DNA of 64,000 bases from Meira nashicola (lineage: Eukaryota; Basidiomycota; Exobasidiomycetes; Exobasidiales; Brachybasidiaceae), in contig BCJU01000001.1 in the NCBI GenBank assembly GCA_001600355.1, positions 83,178 to 147,177 of the forward strand. Reading direction: 5' to 3'. Below the pieces are notes generated by a model. The model was given only the letters and a program-made list of their open reading frames with translations, was not told the DNA's origin and made no database searches. The translations under genes were made by a program, and so were the position numbers. Position 1 is the stretch's first letter. The number at the start of each line of letters is the position of its first letter. Of the stretch, positions 32,520-42,397 are shown in pieces.

Positions 32520-33751
32520 ATGGACTTTCAATCAATGATGAATCAAGCATCAATGGGAGGAGGAGGTCAAGGTGGAGGACCAGGCGGTGATGCACCACAA
32601 CATGATAATGCTGAAATGATTTATATTTCAAGTTTAGCACTTTTAAAAATGCTCAAACATGGAAGGGCAGGTGTACCTATGGAAGTGATGGGTTTGATGT
32701 TAGGAGAATTCGTAGATGATTATACAGTAACAGTGATCGACGTTTTTGCTATGCCTCAATCAGGTACAGGTGTTAGTGTTGAATCGGTAGATGAAGTCTT
32801 TCAAACAAAAATGTTGGAAATGCTCAAGCAAACAGGAAGGTGAGTAATTGTTGGTTTGTCATCATTTCTTTCCCCTTATATCCCTATCATTCGGCTCTAT
32901 CGAAGCCCGCACGCCTGACTTCTCTTCGGATGACGGTCAGTAGGCGTTTGTTTTTGCGGGTCAATATGTATAGCCAAGACGAATATTTTGGTGGCTTTTG
33001 ATAATATTAATTGGAAGCGTGAAAAATCAGATGCACGTTTCCTTTCCCTTAGTCCTCCAACACCTTTGAAGAACAGAGAATTGTTTATTGAAACTGTTTT
33101 GCTAACTTGTTCTCTTTTATTCTGAAACATCATAGACCTGAAATGGTAGTTGGATGGTACCACTCTCATCCTGGATTCGGATGCTGGCTATCGAGCGTTG
33201 ATGTGAATACACAGCAAAGCTTTGAGCAATTGCAACCTCGTGCCGTTGCTGTTGTAGTGGACCCGATTCAATCTGTTCCCGGAAAGGTGGTCATCGATGC
33301 TTTCCGTCTCATCAATCCGAATACAGTCATTTTGGGTCAAGAGCCCCGTCAAACTACTTCCAATGTTGGTCATTTGAACAAACCTAGCATTCAGAGTTTG
33401 ATTCATGGTCTTAACAGACATTATTATAGTATTCCTATGGGATATCGTAAAACAGAATTAGAACAAAGTATGTTAGGCAACTTGCACAAGAAAGGCTGGA
33501 TGGAAGGATTACGTTTGAGAGATTGGGGAGAACATAAGAAGCAAAACGAGAAAGCTGTTCAGAGGATGCTTTCACTTTCAGAAGCATACAATAAATCGGT
33601 ACAAGAAGAGAGTACATTAACAGCAGAGCAACTGAAAACACGTCACGTCGGTAAGCAAGATCCCAAGAGACATCTGGAGGATGCAGTCGAGGCTGCAATG
33701 GGCGATCAAATCGTTCAAAGTTTGGGAACAATGCTTCTTGCAGAGTTGTAA
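32520..33751 (+). CDS. RPN11: 26S proteasome regulatory subunit Rpn11 (JAMM deubiquitinase)
   Basis: Two exons, 32520-32839 and 33136-33751, separated by a 296-bp intron (GTGAGT donor, CATAG acceptor), give 311 aa, close to the family length. The intron interrupts an Arg codon and splicing restores [19 protein letters not shown]. The JAMM zinc site is complete: the His-x-His of [13 protein letters not shown] and the Asp in SSVD, with the upstream Glu in [10 protein letters not shown]. The N-terminus shows the typical Met/Gly/Gln-rich stretch. Rpn11 removes ubiquitin chains from substrates at the proteasome lid and heterodimerises with Rpn8 (family knowledge). The C-terminal half ([21 protein letters not shown] and the final helices) matches lid-assembly regions. 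No oddity other than the rather long intron. Confidence 0.97.
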
Positions 33752-33995
33752 GAGAAGCGAAATCTGAGATCGATTGATTAGCAATTGTATTGTATTTTAT
33801 TCCACTTTTAATGATACTAAAATCATGATTAAAAATAATTTTCACAGTGAATTATTAGTACAAGGTTAAATGCGTGACTTACACTGTACACGCATGCATG
33901 TATGCATATATGCATTTATTCGTATCAATCCTTTCCTAGAGTCCAAAATTATATGGCATTTCTTCATCTGACACAACCATCAACTCGAGTCCGTC

Positions 33996-35105
33996 ATGGA
34001 TGAATCTTTACGGTGCAATTCACTACCTTGTCGCAAGCCACTGCAAGCAGAAGGTGAGATTGATCTACATACATATCGCGCGCCAATATGATGAATTGCT
34101 GAATTTTGCTAAACATACTTCTCCTTCTCCCTCACAGGTAGAGCTGTTTCAACATCATGTTCTCATATCTTTTGTTTTGATTGTGCGACCACTTTACTGC
34201 AAGGAAGAAGAATTTGCCCAGCATGTAATACGCCATTAGAAAATCAAGATGATGCAGTGGTGACTTCTTTGAACCCGTCAGCATCATACAAAGCTTCAGT
34301 ATTGGCAGGTCTTTCACCGCAGATCATAATGGAAATTTGTACAAGAGCAATATCATTTCATAATTATCAATCTCTACAAGAAAGTGCATTTCAACAAATG
34401 TTATTGAAAAAAGCACAAGCTACTAATTCAACATTTGAAAGGGAGCTTCATCGTATTCAACTTTCTGCCAAAACGGAAGTAAATCATTTGGAAGCCAAAA
34501 TAGAAGATTTAACAAACAAATTGGCAGAAGAGAGAAGGAAAACGAGAGAATTACATGATATCTTGCGTTCGACTGGAAGAGATTACGAAAATTTGAAAAC
34601 GCAATTTGATCAAACAAGAAGAAAAGCAATTCGAAATGATTTGGATCAAATTGCAGCTATTGTGACACCAAAGCATTCAAAAAATCGGACTTCAGCACCA
34701 CAACCATTCTTTGCGTCAGATGAACTTTCCAATGATCTGCAATCTTTTCGAACACCCAGCAGAATTCTTGGCGATCGAACAAACATTTTTGATGGTCAAC
34801 AAACAAGACAAACGCCAAGTCGTTCAAGCTTGTTGCACGCTTCTTCTTCAAAGTTACCTCGTGCAACTCCAGCAAAACCTACACCGCAACCTCCGCCAAC
34901 ATTCTTTACGCCAGGTATGCCTAACGCAATCGATTCACGGACGCCAAGTCGACGTCAAAATGAGAATATACGCGCTTTGGGTTCACGCACGCCAATTCGA
35001 CCAATGCCACTGCCTACACCAAAGATGATTAATCGACAACCACCAATGCAACAACGAGCTCATGGAGATACCTATCCGAGCTTGAATAGCACACGATATC
35101 CATGA
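33996..35105 (+). CDS. HEI10: Hei10/CCNB1IP1-like RING E3 ligase
   Basis: Two exons, 33996-34053 and 34138-35105 (84-bp intron, GTGAGA donor, CACAG acceptor), give 341 aa. The first exon codes for CNSLPCRKPL, and the spliced frame continues with CSHIFCFDCATTLLQGRRICPACNTPL, giving an atypical RING. The block DDAVVTSLNPSASYKASVLAGLSPQIIMEICTRA follows directly and is a hallmark of fungal Hei10-like proteins. Next come a coiled coil (about residues 130-200) and a Ser/Thr/Arg-rich tail with repeated TPSR-like motifs. Hei10/Zip3-type proteins mark meiotic crossover sites by SUMO/ubiquitin ligation along the synaptonemal complex (family knowledge). The spliced first exon is short but is needed for the first two RING cysteines. 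It is co-oriented with RPN11, 244 bp downstream of it. Confidence 0.85.
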
Positions 35106-35449
35106 CGAAAGCTGTAGTGTTCCAGCAACTCATCATTTCTCATTCAAAATTGTAACATATTATGTAGATTTCAATATATTTGATGATTAATAAAACAGAG
35201 AGATGTTCGTAAAAAGGTGGACGTTACAAGGCGTTGATAAAATGATTATGCGAATAAAAATGATATGATTAGCATGCTCTTTTAAATCGTGATTCCCAAT
35301 TTTGAGCAACAAAAACGTCCTTTGAACCGGAAAAATTGAGCAAAAAATAGTATGAGTGCAAATGGGAAAGTAAATTTTGATGAAGCAGGCTTGCAGCGTC
35401 ATCATTTTTAATGTACAATGTGCAAAGTATAATCGATTGACGAGAAATT
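35106..35449. other. intergenic region between convergent genes
   Basis: 3' flanks of HEI10 and the GT32 gene, 344 bp, AT-rich, with AATAAA-like hexamers on both strands (for example near 35190). No gene or repeat seen. Confidence 0.5.
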
Positions 35450-37999
35450 CTATGACTTTCGTCGACCCGTCAGTCTCGTTGCGGATAATTTTGGAGTTTG
35501 TTCGTCCGATTCACTGTTATCATCCGTTCTGAGCGTTTGGTTAGCCAAACGTGTAAATTCGTACGGTGGCGGAGGTGGTTGAGAATCGTCAAGTTGAATC
35601 GAAACATTTCCATCCGATCCCTCACGACGTTTAAAGTCAGATGGAATTCCGTTGCTGTACACATCCTGATCAGAATTGGAATTGACTAATTCAGAAATGC
35701 TTCCTTGAGAAGTTGATGCAATCATGGGCGTTGAACTATTTCCCCTTGATAACTTTTCGTCTTCTACATCGAATTCAACCGTTCCGTTTCCAAAACTCTC
35801 AATGTCTCTTCCTTTTTCGTATTTGTTGGCCTTACTATGACCTGAAGATTCGTCCCTCTGTCTGGTCAGAGTATTATGGATGAACATGCTCGGACTTGGT
35901 GTTCGTGCACCAAAGCTAACATTTCCCCACATCTTTTGGATTGCTGATGAACCTTCCGTATTCAAAAGAGTGCTTGCCCAACTTCCAAAAGATCCGGTGT
36001 TGGAATTATTGGCATTGTAAACATTACTACCGCTTCGAGTATGTGGTTTAGTCAATTTCCATGGTGGAGGTGATCCTCTGAAAAGGTGGCTATCAGTTGG
36101 ACTTGTTAACCCTTCATCTTCTAAAGCACGCATAGCTCCTAAAGCTGAATCTTGACTTCCAACGCTGCTACTTCCACTTCCCACCAAATATGCAGGCAAG
36201 TACAAAACACCGCTATTCTTATCTTTCTTCTTGCTCATACTTCCTGATCGTGTATGATTATCTCCATCTCTATTCATGCTTGAAGGTGAACCTTGATCAT
36301 CGCTGCTCATTGCAACAGACATGGAACTTTGCGGTCTGCTACTGCTTGCGCTGCTTCCGATCCCGTATGCATTCATCCAGTTCATTATTCCACCAGACAT
36401 TGCAGCAGCAGCATTGCTGGTATGATGACCAATTCTTTCCAAGTTCAAACCTGGACCCAGATCCATATCATCCTCCCCATTACTGTTTTCGCTATCTCCA
36501 CTCATATCAAAGAATGGCAAACCTGCCCTTTGTGGTCTTGGTGCAGCGACCAATGTTTGACGACTGTCGCCTATCGATCGTGATCCCGCTGAAGATTGTA
36601 TATTGCTCATCGGCAGTGCACCTGCCATTGCTGAAGAGCTTGTTTGCGTGGATTCATCAAAGAAATTCTTGCTCGAGCGATTCGTACGATATGTATCACT
36701 AGAAATTGAACGATATTCTCCCGATCTAGGATCACGGACAAAAGGCAAAGAGATCCATCTTCCACGTCTTCGAGATCCATTATGCCGTCTCCGTCTGTCG
36801 GATCGATCGCCCAAAGCCATAAGAAGACGAGGAGCCAAAGATCGACCGAAGCAATACATGACGATCAAGAATCCAACAAAGATCAAGAACCGTCCGTGGT
36901 CCCGCAAAAAGATCAAGAATCCAGCATCACCTTCATGCCAACTGCTACCATAGAAATGTCGGAAAAATGCGTCAGGTGCTTCGGATGGCTTGGCATTCTT
37001 TCCATATAATGGTTTTGGCAAAACACGAATTCCACTGAATCCTGCAGACGGATTACCGGGAGTTGACGGCGTTGATAATCCTTCGGCATCCACATACAAT
37101 CCATAAGATGCACTAACAAACATCGGACCTGTGCTAAACATCACAGTAGGATAATGCGTCAAATAACGATGATTGAATGTGACCAAGTTGTGAATGAGAT
37201 GATCCATAAACGGATGCTCTTTTGCCGATGCCATAACGTCATTGCTAACACCGACTGGAATCGTTTTTGGCAAAACAACTTCAAATCGCAAAAGAGGATC
37301 GAATCGACGTAAACATCCAACATCCAAATCCATATAGATACCGCCATATTTGTGCAAGATGAAATACCGGATCGCATCTGCGCGTTGAATGTTGTATGGA
37401 TAGCTATCAAAAATTGGCAAGAACCAAGGATAATAATCAACAATGAATTGCCTAGAATCTGCATCTGTCCATAATCGATATTCGTAATCGGGATGCATCC
37501 TTGCACATTCATCGCGTACTAATTGCCATTGAGGTGGCAGATTTTCATCTTTCCAAGTTTGATGGATGATCCTTGGAATCTTTTCTGGCGGGTCAGTTGT
37601 AGGATTCCATGGCTTTGGTGTATTATCTCTCCCACTAGGTATATAACCCAAACCACCGTCATCTCCAAATCCAGCTGCTTTTGCCGCTTCGGCTGCTTGC
37701 TTTGCGATTGCATCATCAAATTCGAGTTGTGATTTTGAATCCAGAACAACAGTCTCTTGTGGTTTCAAAGAAAGAGCTTTGGCCAAATACGGATATCTTG
37801 CTTTCCATGAAAGGGTATACTCTGGTGCTCCAGCCCTTATCTCTTCCCATGTTCCCAATTCCTCTGGTCGAATGATTGCTCCTGCATCTATGGAAAAGTA
37901 AGATCGTACTGCCCATAAGAATGCAATTGTTCCTAGCAGAAATAGGGAGAGCAGGATCAATAGGAGTTGAGAAGTCTTGCGACTTAACATTCGAGCCAT
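35450..37999 (-). CDS. GT32 mannosyltransferase, MIPC synthase catalytic-type (Sur1/Csh1-like)
   Basis: Single exon, 849 aa. A signal anchor lies at residues 11-33 (LLLILLSLFLLGTIAFLWAV). The GT32 domain runs about residues 140-330, with IPRIIHQTWKDENLPPQW, YNIQRADAIRYFILHKYGGIYMDLDVGC (DxD motif about residue 226) and a later STGPMF. A second membrane helix lies at about residues 370-390 (FLIFVGFLIVMYCFGRSL). This layout matches Sur1/Csh1, which transfer mannose to inositol phosphorylceramide in the Golgi (family knowledge). The C-terminal 450 residues are Ser/Gly/Asn-rich and disordered, far beyond the yeast enzyme, and end in ATRLTGRRKS. The gene is separated from the next gene, chitin deacetylase, by a gene-free 2.7 kb. 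Confidence 0.85.
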   Translation of the reverse strand: MARMLSRKTSQLLLILLSLFLLGTIAFLWAVRSYFSIDAGAIIRPEELGTWEEIRAGAPEYTLSWKARYPYLAKALSLKPQETVVLDSKSQLEFDDAIAKQAAEAAKAAGFGDDGGLGYIPSGRDNTPKPWNPTTDPPEKIPRIIHQTWKDENLPPQWQLVRDECARMHPDYEYRLWTDADSRQFIVDYYPWFLPIFDSYPYNIQRADAIRYFILHKYGGIYMDLDVGCLRRFDPLLRFEVVLPKTIPVGVSNDVMASAKEHPFMDHLIHNLVTFNHRYLTHYPTVMFSTGPMFVSASYGLYVDAEGLSTPSTPGNPSAGFSGIRVLPKPLYGKNAKPSEAPDAFFRHFYGSSWHEGDAGFLIFLRDHGRFLIFVGFLIVMYCFGRSLAPRLLMALGDRSDRRRRHNGSRRRGRWISLPFVRDPRSGEYRSISSDTYRTNRSSKNFFDESTQTSSSAMAGALPMSNIQSSAGSRSIGDSRQTLVAAPRPQRAGLPFFDMSGDSENSNGEDDMDLGPGLNLERIGHHTSNAAAAMSGGIMNWMNAYGIGSSASSSRPQSSMSVAMSSDDQGSPSSMNRDGDNHTRSGSMSKKKDKNSGVLYLPAYLVGSGSSSVGSQDSALGAMRALEDEGLTSPTDSHLFRGSPPPWKLTKPHTRSGSNVYNANNSNTGSFGSWASTLLNTEGSSAIQKMWGNVSFGARTPSPSMFIHNTLTRQRDESSGHSKANKYEKGRDIESFGNGTVEFDVEDEKLSRGNSSTPMIASTSQGSISELVNSNSDQDVYSNGIPSDFKRREGSDGNVSIQLDDSQPPPPPYEFTRLANQTLRTDDNSESDEQTPKLSATRLTGRRKS

Positions 38000-40708
38000 C
38001 TTGAAATTCTCCTTTTATGTGAACCGGTTGATGAAAATTGATCGGGCCCAAAAATGGATGAACTGTAACGTCGGTGAGTGGTGCCGAAGAGATTCTATAG
38101 GTTCCGAAGCATGTCTCGAATGATTGTTCAATCCTGCGATAATAAGTACACTACGAGTCTAAGTTGAGTGGTAAAGCACGCAAGTCTTTTTTTGATCGTG
38201 AGTAGTGGCGTAATTGAATGGCTGTTTGTCGTGTAATTGTTATAAATGGCGTTAGACAAGTAGGTTTGAGAAGTATACGATTACGTCCGACACCCCGCGA
38301 AGTTGTGTGGAAGGAGACGAAAGAAGATCCTTTTCGATGTGAATTTGGTTTGCTAAATGGACAGCAAAGACCCGATTTTGACCAAAATAAAAATGAAAAG
38401 GCAAATTAAATACCTTTTAAGATGTTGTAAAAGAATAAAATCTTCTGATGAGGAAGAGGTGGTGAAGAAGGATGCTAAAAAAATGAAAAGGTACCACTGA
38501 ACGATGGAAAGGATTCGGATGAAATGAAGTTGATTAGTACAAACTTCGGTGTAATGCAGGAGTGTTTTTTTCGGAATAGGAACACACTCAGGCAAACCAA
38601 ACCCACAAGACGCAGGCCGTTCAAGTTTAACTATTCGTACGTCACAAGAGTGTATTTTTAAATACATGCGCCAAATATATGTACGAACTTATTATACTTT
38701 TTTTCTTTTGCAGTTCAAGTGCCAATTATTTGAATAATTTGCGCTCCCTTCACCCTCAAACGGTGCCGCGTTAAACGGAATGTAGAGGTGTAGGCAGGTA
38801 AATAAAAACGACTGCTTTTTCGCTTCCCCCACCTTGCGCGGCATTGATTTGGAAATTCGGCTTTTATGAATCCTTGTGCGGTAGCGTAATGCGTGATGTT
38901 CAGACGACTATTCCGCACATTAACATTTTTTGGGCCAAGAAAATATCGGCAAACGGCAGAGAAAAGATAGGCACCAAACAAGGGAAACCCTCAGTTTCGA
39001 TCAAAAGGTACGCGCACTAAAAATTCTTTTGACGTCAACTTTTCTAACACAGCCTTTGCAGCTCCCACGAAAGCGGTGTCTTTGGATTTGCACAACTTTG
39101 TTTTCGCCGTTCCTACTGTAAAATACATATTCTTGTATGTATGCTAGCATGTATATCATTCTTGTTGAATTTAATGCAAAATTCCAGTCAAATTAATTCC
39201 GCGAAAGCGCGGCAATAATTTATTCAAGTTCACTTTTTCGCGGTTGTTGTGCAACGCGCACAAATAAATACAAACATCGAGATATAAACCCTTGGCGTTC
39301 ATGCACGCGTAGCAGCTGTCAAGAAGGGGCGCCTTTGATAGAAAAGAAAGCGGGAAAAAACTTAGATCGGAAAATGACGAAGGGGCGTTTTGAATTTCAA
39401 AGCCGTGGAGATCATGAGATAGGATTGAAAAAAGGGCTTTTATGATAGGAGACAGGTTTATTCAGAACTGATCGTGTGATAATAGAATGTCTAATTTTGA
39501 TAATCGAATCAATCGTGGGTAGAATTGTGCAACCCCACTGGCCACAAGTGCGTTCTTTAGTGTCGGTTTTGTAGCCAGTTAGACTCAATCAATTACACCA
39601 CCATATAATTTTTTTTTTGTATTCTCTTATAACTTTGATATTCTATGATACTCGCAGGGAGTTCTCAGCCTTGATGATTATCTAAGCAATTTTAGGAACA
39701 AATTACCATTTCTTAGTCAGCATAACTACACGTGAATACTCGTTAGCTAAGCCTTTCTTGATCATGCGCGTATCATTCACCGCCGGTTATAAAGAGAAAA
39801 AAAGAAGGTTTTACGAATGTCATTTTTCCACGCTAAAGATCGCCTGTGTGTCGGTTTATTAACCGCGGGCATAAATCGACCCCGTCGGGTGCCTATTTTT
39901 ACGAAATTAAATATATTAACATTCTTCATGGCAATCATTAAAAAGATTGCTTTATACATATTCTTGGCAAATGTGCATGAAAAGCCATTAAAATTAACAA
40001 TTACACATGTTTTGCAATATTCGATCAAAGAAATCTCCGAACACGTTTAATGACGATCAAAGAAGGATGACTGATTTGGTGAAATACAGAGTGTACGTAT
40101 AGATAAACACGCGGAGCCCGCATCATTGCTGCACGTTTCAAGAGTGACGCGCAATTCCGTTACAGAAAAGAAGAAGGCTAAAGAGATAAACAAGCGAAGT
40201 GCTTTAATTGAAAGGAGGGTCTACTAGACAGCTAGGTGCGTATCGTTCCATCTTCCCTATCGGGCGAAAATGCATGCGCTATGATAGACCGCTAGCAAGG
40301 CGAATTTACTGCAAAAAGAACAGTGTCAATTCAGTAACGAGCGGTAAAAAGTGGCATTTGATCTGGGCTAAATTTGTTGTGGCACCGAAAATAAGGATCA
40401 GGTAAGGAGAATTGATGAATTGCTAAATCGAATCAACAGTTACGGTGATCTTTTGTAATTGACTTGAAACATCCGTCCATCCGTCCATTCATTTCATTTT
40501 TCTCGTCCATCATCTCCTCAAATTCCCTTTCTTTTCACTCATAAATACGCAAGAAAACCATTTTGAAGAAAGAAATCTTCATTATAAATACACATTCATT
40601 GCTCTTGCTCACACGCTCACTTTCAATAACAAATTAAGTTCGACTTTTTCGACCCCATTTAAACTCCTCTTTGATAGAGACACACAACAATTTTCACATT
40701 ACGACAAT
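38000..40708. other. 2.7-kb gene-free divergent intergenic region
   Basis: Lies between the starts of the GT32 and chitin deacetylase genes. A perfect palindrome TGACGTCA is at 39030-39037, the core of CREB/ATF-type sites. An alternating TATGTATGCTAGCATGTAT run is at about 39134-39152. Small ORFs (for example 38218-38409 and 39817-40050) show no recognisable content. No tRNA or transposon was identified by eye. Confidence 0.5.
40583..40590 (+). promoter_or_regulatory. TATA box of the chitin deacetylase gene
   Basis: TATAAATA within ATTATAAATACAC, 119 bp before the start codon. A long pyrimidine- and TC-rich stretch precedes it (40490-40555), typical of strongly expressed fungal promoters. 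Confidence 0.5.
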
Positions 40709-41941
40709 ATGCGCTCTACTTCAATTCTTATCTTGTTGGCCACATTGGCTGGCGTTTTATCTTGCGTTGAAGCATTGAAAGATCATTCTCACCTTGTCAA
40801 ATTCAAACGTCAGAATCCAGATAAATCAAAATATCCACCCGTACTCAAAACACCTCCAAGATCATCTTTACCTCAAGATTGGGTAGATGCATTAGAATCT
40901 CTACAAAAAGCAGGCAAGATTCCCAATATTCCAGTAAGCACTTCTTCCGATGCAGGTATCACATATCCAAAAAGCCTAAAGATGAGCCAAAAAGATATTT
41001 GCAATTGGTCAATCACTGGTTGCTTTGGTCAAAATGATATTCATGAAGCAGCAGATGGTGTTTGGGTTGTCTCCTTTGATGATGGCCCGACTGCTTCTTC
41101 ACCAGATTTGTACGACTTTTTACATTCTCACAATCAAGCCGGAACACATTTCATGATTGGTTCTCAAATAGTTGCATACATGGATAACGCAAAGCATGCA
41201 TTACAAACTCAACAACAACTCGCAGTTCATACTTGGTCACATTCACTACAAACAACAAAAGATAATTATGAAGTTTTAGGTGAATTGGGTTGGACGATGC
41301 AAATCATTTATGATATTTCCGGTCGTGTTCCTAAATATTGGCGTCCACCTCAAGGTGATGTTGATAATCGTGTTCGTGCGATCGCAGAAGGTGTTTTCAA
41401 TCTAACAACAGTCATGTGGGATGCTGAATGCAACGATTGGTGTATCGGTGATGACGGAAAATCCGCTTGCCCTGGTGAAACACCCGGTAAATCTCAAAAC
41501 AGTGTCGTTCATGCAATCAACAAAGCACTCAAGAAGCCAAAGAGTCCAGGAGTTATGATTTTAGAACACGAATTGAACAAATATACAGTTGGATTCTTTA
41601 CCGATTATTATCCTCGTTTAGCAGGATTAGGATGGAAGGCTCTCAGTGTACCAGAACAATTAGGTGTGAATTGGTATCATAATGCGGTCAATAATGATGA
41701 CGTACCTATCAACACAACTTCCATGCTTTACGCCACAGTCTCAGATGCCGTTACCAAAGCCAACGGTACAAGCGTCAACAATAACAATAACAAAGTCACT
41801 TCTAATGGAAAGAATAGCACTACCGCAAATTCAAAAAATTCTTTGGCCAAAAGTGGTGCATCAAATGCTCAAAGCACTGTGGCATTCTTTACCATTGCAA
41901 GCGCATCTATTGCAGTTATGCTATCAATGTTCTTTGTTTAA
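40709..41941 (+). CDS. GPI-anchored chitin deacetylase (CE4)
   Basis: Single exon, 410 aa. The signal peptide is residues 1-22 (MRSTSILILLATLAGVLSCV...). The NodB/CE4 domain carries all five motifs: SFDDGPT near residue 124 (catalytic base and metal Asp), HTWSHS near 173 (metal His pair), RPPQGDVDNRVR, the MWDAECNDW block, and ILEHELN with the catalytic His. The C-terminus has an Asn/Ser/Thr-rich region, then a hydrophobic tail (STVAFFTIASASIAVMLSMFFV) preceded by small residues, a typical GPI attachment signal. The enzyme converts chitin to chitosan in the cell wall and is anchored at the plasma membrane or wall (family knowledge). Several NxT/NxS sites suggest N-glycosylation. In plant-associated basidiomycetes such enzymes also help avoid chitin recognition; this is not shown here. 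Confidence 0.93.
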   Translation: MRSTSILILLATLAGVLSCVEALKDHSHLVKFKRQNPDKSKYPPVLKTPPRSSLPQDWVDALESLQKAGKIPNIPVSTSSDAGITYPKSLKMSQKDICNWSITGCFGQNDIHEAADGVWVVSFDDGPTASSPDLYDFLHSHNQAGTHFMIGSQIVAYMDNAKHALQTQQQLAVHTWSHSLQTTKDNYEVLGELGWTMQIIYDISGRVPKYWRPPQGDVDNRVRAIAEGVFNLTTVMWDAECNDWCIGDDGKSACPGETPGKSQNSVVHAINKALKKPKSPGVMILEHELNKYTVGFFTDYYPRLAGLGWKALSVPEQLGVNWYHNAVNNDDVPINTTSMLYATVSDAVTKANGTSVNNNNNKVTSNGKNSTTANSKNSLAKSGASNAQSTVAFFTIASASIAVMLSMFFV

Positions 41942-42397
41942 ATGTTGTGTTAAACGTTCCTGGCTCTTGTTTCCTTGCATCTGTACTATTTTGGAGGTCA
42001 TCCTCAAACATCATTCCTGCTAGCACTTATGGTTACTTTCTCCCGTTTTATCGTCTGTACAAACTATCTTCTCCATTCTAGATTACCACTTCGACTTCTG
42101 TGTTTATCTTTTTATCCTGCATATTCTATCGTCTGTGCAACCTGAATTAATATATAATCTTTATTTCTGTCGATAGTAAGGATACATCGCTGAAACAGGA
42201 TGTATGAAGTTCACTTAATTGCTTTATTCGAGTAAGATATAATAATATGAACGAATTTATTCCAATCAAGAACGGAAATCGGATTTGCATGTGTTCATAT
42301 TTTCTTTAGCGCGAACATTTTGGTAAACAAAGTTTAAATGGAGGTTTTAACCGTTAACCAACAACAACATTCTTCAAAAAGGCTGGTTCCTTAGAGG
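41942..42397. other. intergenic region between chitin deacetylase and MEF2
   Basis: Contains the terminator side of the deacetylase gene and the MEF2 promoter, 456 bp. AT-rich, with no gene or repeat recognised. Confidence 0.5.

Noticed and set aside
38218..38409. 63-codon ORF in the long intergenic region
   Set aside because: Short, no domain, no codon-use support and no family resemblance.
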